Assembly (NCBI GenBank): GCA_905250885.1 | Contig: CAJNOQ010002975.1 | Location: forward strand, 1 to 21,967 | Source: Didymodactylos carnosus | Lineage: Eukaryota; Rotifera; Eurotatoria; Philodinida; Philodinidae | Direction of reading: 5' to 3' | Length of the DNA stretch: 21,967 nt | Shown here: positions 18,232-21,967 of the stretch, piece by piece | Layout: every line of letters begins with the position of its first letter | Numbering within the stretch: the stretch's first letter is position 1 | Made by a program: the position numbers and the translations under genes | Notes under the pieces: model-generated | The model's input: only the letters and a program-made list of their open reading frames with translations | Told to the model about the DNA's origin: nothing | The model's database searches: none

Positions 18232-18642
18232 AGCATGTTGGTCAGTGGACTGACGGCATGCACTGTGTCAAAAAGTGATTTTGGGCCAGTGAAATTGATT
18301 AGGTAAAAAATTCCCAGAAATTCACTTTCGGGCATTTTGGGATAAAAATTCAAAAGGTCGGCTGGATTTAGAGCCCTGCGGGATTGAGTTTTTTCTTCTC
18401 GATCCCCTCCCGTAGGATTGAAACCCGGTCCCGATCTCGAAAAATTCTTTTCGCCAATCCCTATCCCGATCCCGTCCCGTAGGCATAATTACAATCCCGT
18501 TAAATCCCGAAATTTTTTTCGCTCGAATACATGAATATCGAGGTCGAAAGTGAATTTCTGTGAACTTTTTACCTAATGGATTTCACTGGCCTAAAATCAC
18601 TTTTTGACGCAGTGTATACCGTCAGTCCACTGACCATATGCT
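18232..18642. mobile_element. Foldback element with TCCCG-rich core
   Basis: GGTCAGTGGACTGACGG at 18240 is mirrored by CCGTCAGTCCACTGACC near 18618-18634. The arms continue inward through GTCAAAAAGTGATTTT, GGCCAGTGAAAT and AGGTAAAAA to about 80 bases each. The terminal 17 bases are themselves palindromic. The core (18375-18520) is rich in TCCCG/CGGGA words such as GATCCCGTCCCGTAGG, in both strands, unlike the AT-rich surroundings. There is no coding frame. Confidence 0.8.
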
Positions 18643-18729
18643 GAAAAACCGTCCACTAAAAAGCGTCAGCTTTTATGAGCGTACTCTTTTTTCGCATCAG
18701 ACTTTTTGTAGAAAACATCTAAATGTGTA

Positions 18730-18979
18730 TACCCAGGACGATTATTACGAGTAATACGTCGTAATACGTCAAGTTACGACGTCGTATTTTGATGTTAACG
18801 ATAGTATTTCGTCGTAATGTAGCGTTTTTCGTGGAGAAGTATTACGATGATCGCAACACTGTCATCGTATTTCATCATAAACCACAGTTTACGACAGTCG
18901 TAATCCTTCTCCACAGTACCTTTCGTCATATTTTGACGTAAACTGTAGTTTACCGCCGTGTAGCTTCGACCTGGGTGTA
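18730..18979. mobile_element. TA-flanked element rich in TACGTCGTAA words
   Basis: TACCCAGGACGA at the left faces TCGACCTGGGTGTA at the right, with a two-base slip. The interior is packed with ACGTCGTA, TTACGAC and their complements (for example GTAATACGTCGTAATACGTC at 18751) and with GTTTACG/CGTAAAC pairs, so it can fold on itself many times. TA at both edges suggests mariner-type insertion. Confidence 0.55.
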
Positions 18980-20200
18980 TAATTTATATTTAGCCTTTTC
19001 TAAACCTAGGAATGAAAGGTTATTTAGTTTACTCTACAGGGGGTTAAAAAATTATTCGCCCACTTATATAGTATCACTTGATTTATATACCTCTGCTGTG
19101 CCCTAACCAAATGAGCTAGAGAGCCCCAACAGACACCATAATATAGCCCGTTGTTTGTAGTACATAAACTATTAGGGAAGGGGAGAGGAACTTTTGGTCC
19201 CACTGCAAATTCTTTTTCAAAAGAAATGAGTAAAAGAGCTCAAAGAGGATTGAAAATTCTGTACAGTGGCTAAATTACCGCAAGGTAACCGTTATCACAT
19301 ATGAGAATAACAACATACTTGGAGTTGTGGCTGTTACTTATCTCCATTCTCTAACAAAATGTATATACTGTGGCATTCTGTTGAGACTGCACGATGATCC
19401 GTAGTGGATAAAACATCGAATGTTCTGCGGTACTCTGTTGCCACCTACCTACTCATTTCTGCGCTATTGTCGATTATGCTAATAGCTAAACAAATCAAAT
19501 AGCTCCTTTCTCACTCAATTTTCAATAATCGTTTGGAAACAAGAAAATGCACAAATACACTTTTTTCTGAAAACCAGCATTGCCACGGGATTCAGAATGA
19601 TCGATAATCTTCTGTCTGCGTCATTTTATAAACTCATCTTTTTACGTTGAAAAATAAAGTCAAGTTTCTTACATAATTCGATCCGTTATGATTCTTAGAA
19701 GAAAAGTTTGACTCGCTTTTGTCAAAGTTCGGTTTTGGAATAATCGACTTTTGCTAAATTTTAGGCAGTTTTAATTTCTGAAGACCCTAAAGAAGGTTTT
19801 TCTACAAGACTGCGTTTCGAGAAAATCCTTTGTTGATCGAGTGTTTCAAAACTAACTGTGACTGATAGAAAACTGAATTTTCTACAAAATGACACCTTTC
19901 CGATATTTCTTAGGCTTTAAGAACCCACCTCCCAGAATGAAATATTTTAGTATCAAAAAATCAAATCGGAGACAAGCACATGGAAAGATAGTCCGGAGTG
20001 TCCGCTTTCACAACCTGTATCGCTTTCGGGCCTAGAACTGAGTTTTTCGAGCAAGTTTTCTAGAAGCCGTGAAAACCAGGATCTTCAAATAATAATTTTT
20101 CTGGATACCTAAGCAAATAAATTTTTTTTCCAACATGTACATTTGTAGAGCAGACTCTTTTGATCAAAATAAAACGTTGCATAACTGTGCATGACATTAC
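18980..20200. other. Anonymous AT-rich stretch
   Basis: No coding frame, RNA gene or complete mobile element recognised. It contains two more copies of the dispersed CTACAAAATGA / TTTGTAGAGCA word (about 19882 and 20142). Confidence 0.4.
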
Positions 20201-20503
20201 TGTTACAGGTTATCAGCCTTCACACTAATAAAGATATATATTTTCCTTTCGTTTTCCTTTTTCAAGTGATATCCCTTTTTCGTTCGTCCATTTTACTACA
20301 CACATGTATGACTATACATATATGACTTTTCTTTTTCTTTCTGGTCATTGTCATCCGTCACCTTTTTATTTCGCTGATACAGATAAATATATAGACGAAC
20401 ACTGTCATCGTTCGAGGAGTTCTTTTCTCCTTTCGTTGTTTTTATTTCTGTTTTTGAATAAACTCCAAATGATTTATTTTGAACTTCACACTGTTCCCTA
20501 ATA
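20201..20503 (+). repeat. 5' LTR of a Ty3-type retrotransposon
   Basis: Starts TGTTACAGG and ends CCCTAATA, an imperfect inversion (TGTTA ... TAATA, expected TAACA). AATAAA at about 20457 is placed as a polyadenylation signal before the R/U5 part. The PBS follows after two bases. The 65-codon frame at 20304 within it is not a gene. No second LTR is in the window, so the borders rest on end motifs alone. Confidence 0.6.
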
Positions 20504-20505
20504 TT

Positions 20506-20517
20506 TGGTGCCGTGAC
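20506..20517 (+). promoter_or_regulatory. Primer-binding site of the LTR retrotransposon
   Basis: TGGTGCCGTGAC starts with TGG, complementary to the CCA end of a tRNA, two bases after the LTR. The same word follows the LTR of many Ty3-type elements. The tRNA used is not identified here. Confidence 0.6.
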
Positions 20518-20615
20518 TGAATTTTTATTATATCCTTTTTATAATGGAAACGAACCAGACAGTTGTTTTTTTTAAAAAAAATAAAAGAGAAAAAAGGTGA
20601 TAGTCTCTGGTGATA

Positions 20616-21697
20616 GTCACAAATATCACAAGGTAATAGATATGCAGCGTTCGTCGAACCTCCTGATATTCGTTTTGCATTATTTTTGATTGATCAAATT
20701 ACCTTTCCACCATACACCGAACAATGTATTGATGTAACAGTCCCGTCACTTTTCGGTAATGTTAACAATGTTATGTTCTAATCGACATCCCACTTATACT
20801 CCAAATCAATATTAGCAGCGAATGCATTGATTGTGGCTGAGTATCACAAAACACGGATTATAGTCATTAACGCCTCTGATCGTCAACGTACATTATCCAA
20901 AAATACGCGATCAGGTGCAATATCATATCAACCGGAATCCAATATCTGTCTCACAATACCAATGACGTCGAATAAGAGGAACGTCCTACTATCGGACCGA
21001 TCCTGGGTCCAGTCATCATTCAGGAATGACCATAATTTAATGAGTCGTTCGTGTAACTCGCCATTCTCGGCAGAAAGAAAAGTCCGTCCGGCGGATTTTT
21101 CCTGCAAGGCAAAACCAGTTGATTACCGTGAACATCGATGTTATGTTTGTCAAGCAACCTTTTTATCCAGCAACGGTTTACAAAAACAGCTTCGTCAACA
21201 ATGCTTTCCATCAAATATCCGCGAACAGATTGAGATCGGCACCTCATATCGAAATCCGAAACAACGACAACAAGCGCAACAAATTTTATGGCGACACGGA
21301 CAATTGTTTGATCTGCGTCAACCATCCATAATCAAAACAACAGTTCGTCATGCTATCGAAACAGGAAATCATCCACCTGTATTTACTCCAGCATATCGAG
21401 TTTCATATAAAGATGAGCAAATACAACGTGATGAAATTAACAAATTATTAAAACAAGAAGTAATCGAAGAATCCACCTCTCCGTGGTCATCCCCATTCGT
21501 TCTCGTTCTAAAGAAGGATGGATCTGTGCGATTTTGTATCAATTTTCGGAAGCCCCACAGTATAAGCATAAAAGATGCATTCCCAATTCCTCGAATTGAT
21601 GATATTTTCGATCATTTAGCGCAAGCTGAATATTACACCACAATTGACTTCAAGTCAGGTTATTTCCAAGCTGGACTTGATCCGAAAGATCGTCCAA
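20616..21697 (+). pseudogene. Ty3/gypsy pol fragment (protease-linker to RT), truncated
   Basis: One frame holds ISQGNRYAAFVEPPD, TEQCIDVTVPSLFGN, a TAA stop at 20779-20781, then an open stretch with NASDRQRTLSKNTR, a zinc-knuckle-like CYVCQATFLSSNGLQ, and ILWRHGQLFDLRQPSI. The RT start follows: VIEESTSPWSSPFVLVLKKD, VRFCINFRKP, FPIPRIDDIFD and YTTIDFKSGYFQAGLDPKDR, the last carrying the first catalytic Asp. The typical Y-x-D-D box, RNase H and integrase are absent because the frame is cut at 21698. gag and the front of the protease are also missing: only about 100 bases separate the primer-binding site from this frame. With the stop codon and substitutions in RT (FRKP where FRKLN is usual), it is a dead copy, most like rotifer Ty3-type elements by recollection. 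Confidence 0.85.
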
Positions 21698-21967
21698 CAG
21701 AGATGGGCGAGCCAAGCCATTTTTCGAGTAGAGTCGAGTCCTTTCGTCGAGTCATTTCGTAGCGGCTTCGAGTCGAGTCGAGTCATCAGCGTTCTCGAGT
21801 CGAGTCGAGTCAAGATATTTTTGCCATTTTTTCGTTTTCTGTTTATTTTTATAAAGAAAATTAACAAGTTTTTCGTGACACAATATTTAGTTCCTAGTTC
21901 TTAATTCACGAAAAAAACAAAGTCCTACATGAAATGAAATGACACAAGTACTATAGATTTATCAACA
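21698..21967 (+). mobile_element. Left end of a probable hAT-type element with GAGTC repeat
   Basis: RT coding stops sharply at 21697 and CAGAGATGGGCGAGCC begins, matching the CAGRGATGGGC ends typical of hAT elements. The preceding eight bases (TCGTCCAA) would be the target duplication. Next comes a degenerate (CGAGT)n / (GAGTC)n array (about 21725-21812), then AT-rich DNA to the window end. The other end is outside, so this is a one-sided call. Confidence 0.55.
21725..21812. repeat. Degenerate GAGTC pentanucleotide repeat
   Basis: Runs of CGAGTCGAGTCGAGTC at about 21767-21784 and 21796-21811, plus scattered single units before them, interrupted by CATCAGCGTTCT and similar. It lies just inside the hAT-like end. 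Confidence 0.75.

Noticed and set aside
21020..21904. ORFs in other frames over the Ty3 pol fragment and the GAGTC repeat
   Set aside because: Shadows of the pol frame or products of the pentanucleotide repeat.
1..21967. Bacterial-style operons, ribosome binding sites or terminators
   Set aside because: The coding segments have spliceosomal GT-AG introns and the remaining DNA is eukaryotic repeat; no prokaryotic gene organisation is present.

Overview
The window looks like eukaryotic, probably invertebrate, nuclear DNA. It is AT-rich, coding segments are separated by GT-AG introns, and most of the length is remnants of mobile elements. A bdelloid rotifer is my best guess. This is inference from four things: a secreted chitin-binding gene whose downstream domains I associate with bdelloids, a Ty3-type pol fragment resembling bdelloid copies, an intron-poor, GC-richer dioxygenase gene that could be a horizontal acquisition, and many small foldback elements. 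No search was possible, so the taxon is not proven.

Layout. 1-129 ends an open frame resembling a LINE ORF1 (+). 511-741 is a short exon-like frame with resemblance to an oligopeptide transporter (OPT) (+). 817-2285 holds two pieces of a decayed minus-strand LINE reverse transcriptase, separated by a GC-rich minisatellite and AT-rich filler. 2439-3960 is the decayed C-terminal half of an OPT transporter (-). 3964-5239 shows no gene. 5240-6130 is an intact phytanoyl-CoA-dioxygenase-like gene (-). 6131-8706 is mostly unassigned, with a cluster of CTCAAGATC motifs.

8707-17383 is the main gene of the window, on the minus strand: three exons, 353 codons, secreted. It consists of a signal peptide and chitin-binding domain (exon 1), a beta-rich domain (exon 2) and a Thr-rich linker plus eight-cysteine domain (exon 3). 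Its splice sites and phases join exactly. Its two introns (6,495 and 1,120 bases) are filled with TA-flanked and other palindromic elements, a kilobase-spaced direct repeat, and a tRNA-like segment inside one element.

17384-20200 is upstream DNA with two further foldback elements. 20201-21697 is a damaged Ty3-type LTR retrotransposon: LTR, primer-binding site, then pol without gag. It is cut at 21698 by what looks like the end of a hAT-type element carrying a GAGTC repeat.

The two apparently functional genes, the dioxygenase and the chitin-binding protein, share a strand but not an operon, and nothing indicates a joint pathway. I did not find a convincing new multi-gene system. The most unusual points are the modular secreted protein with its inflated intron, a recurrent TTGTAGAGCAA hairpin motif across 13.7-20.2 kb, OPT-like pieces on opposite strands, and the tRNA-like sequence inside a TIR element.
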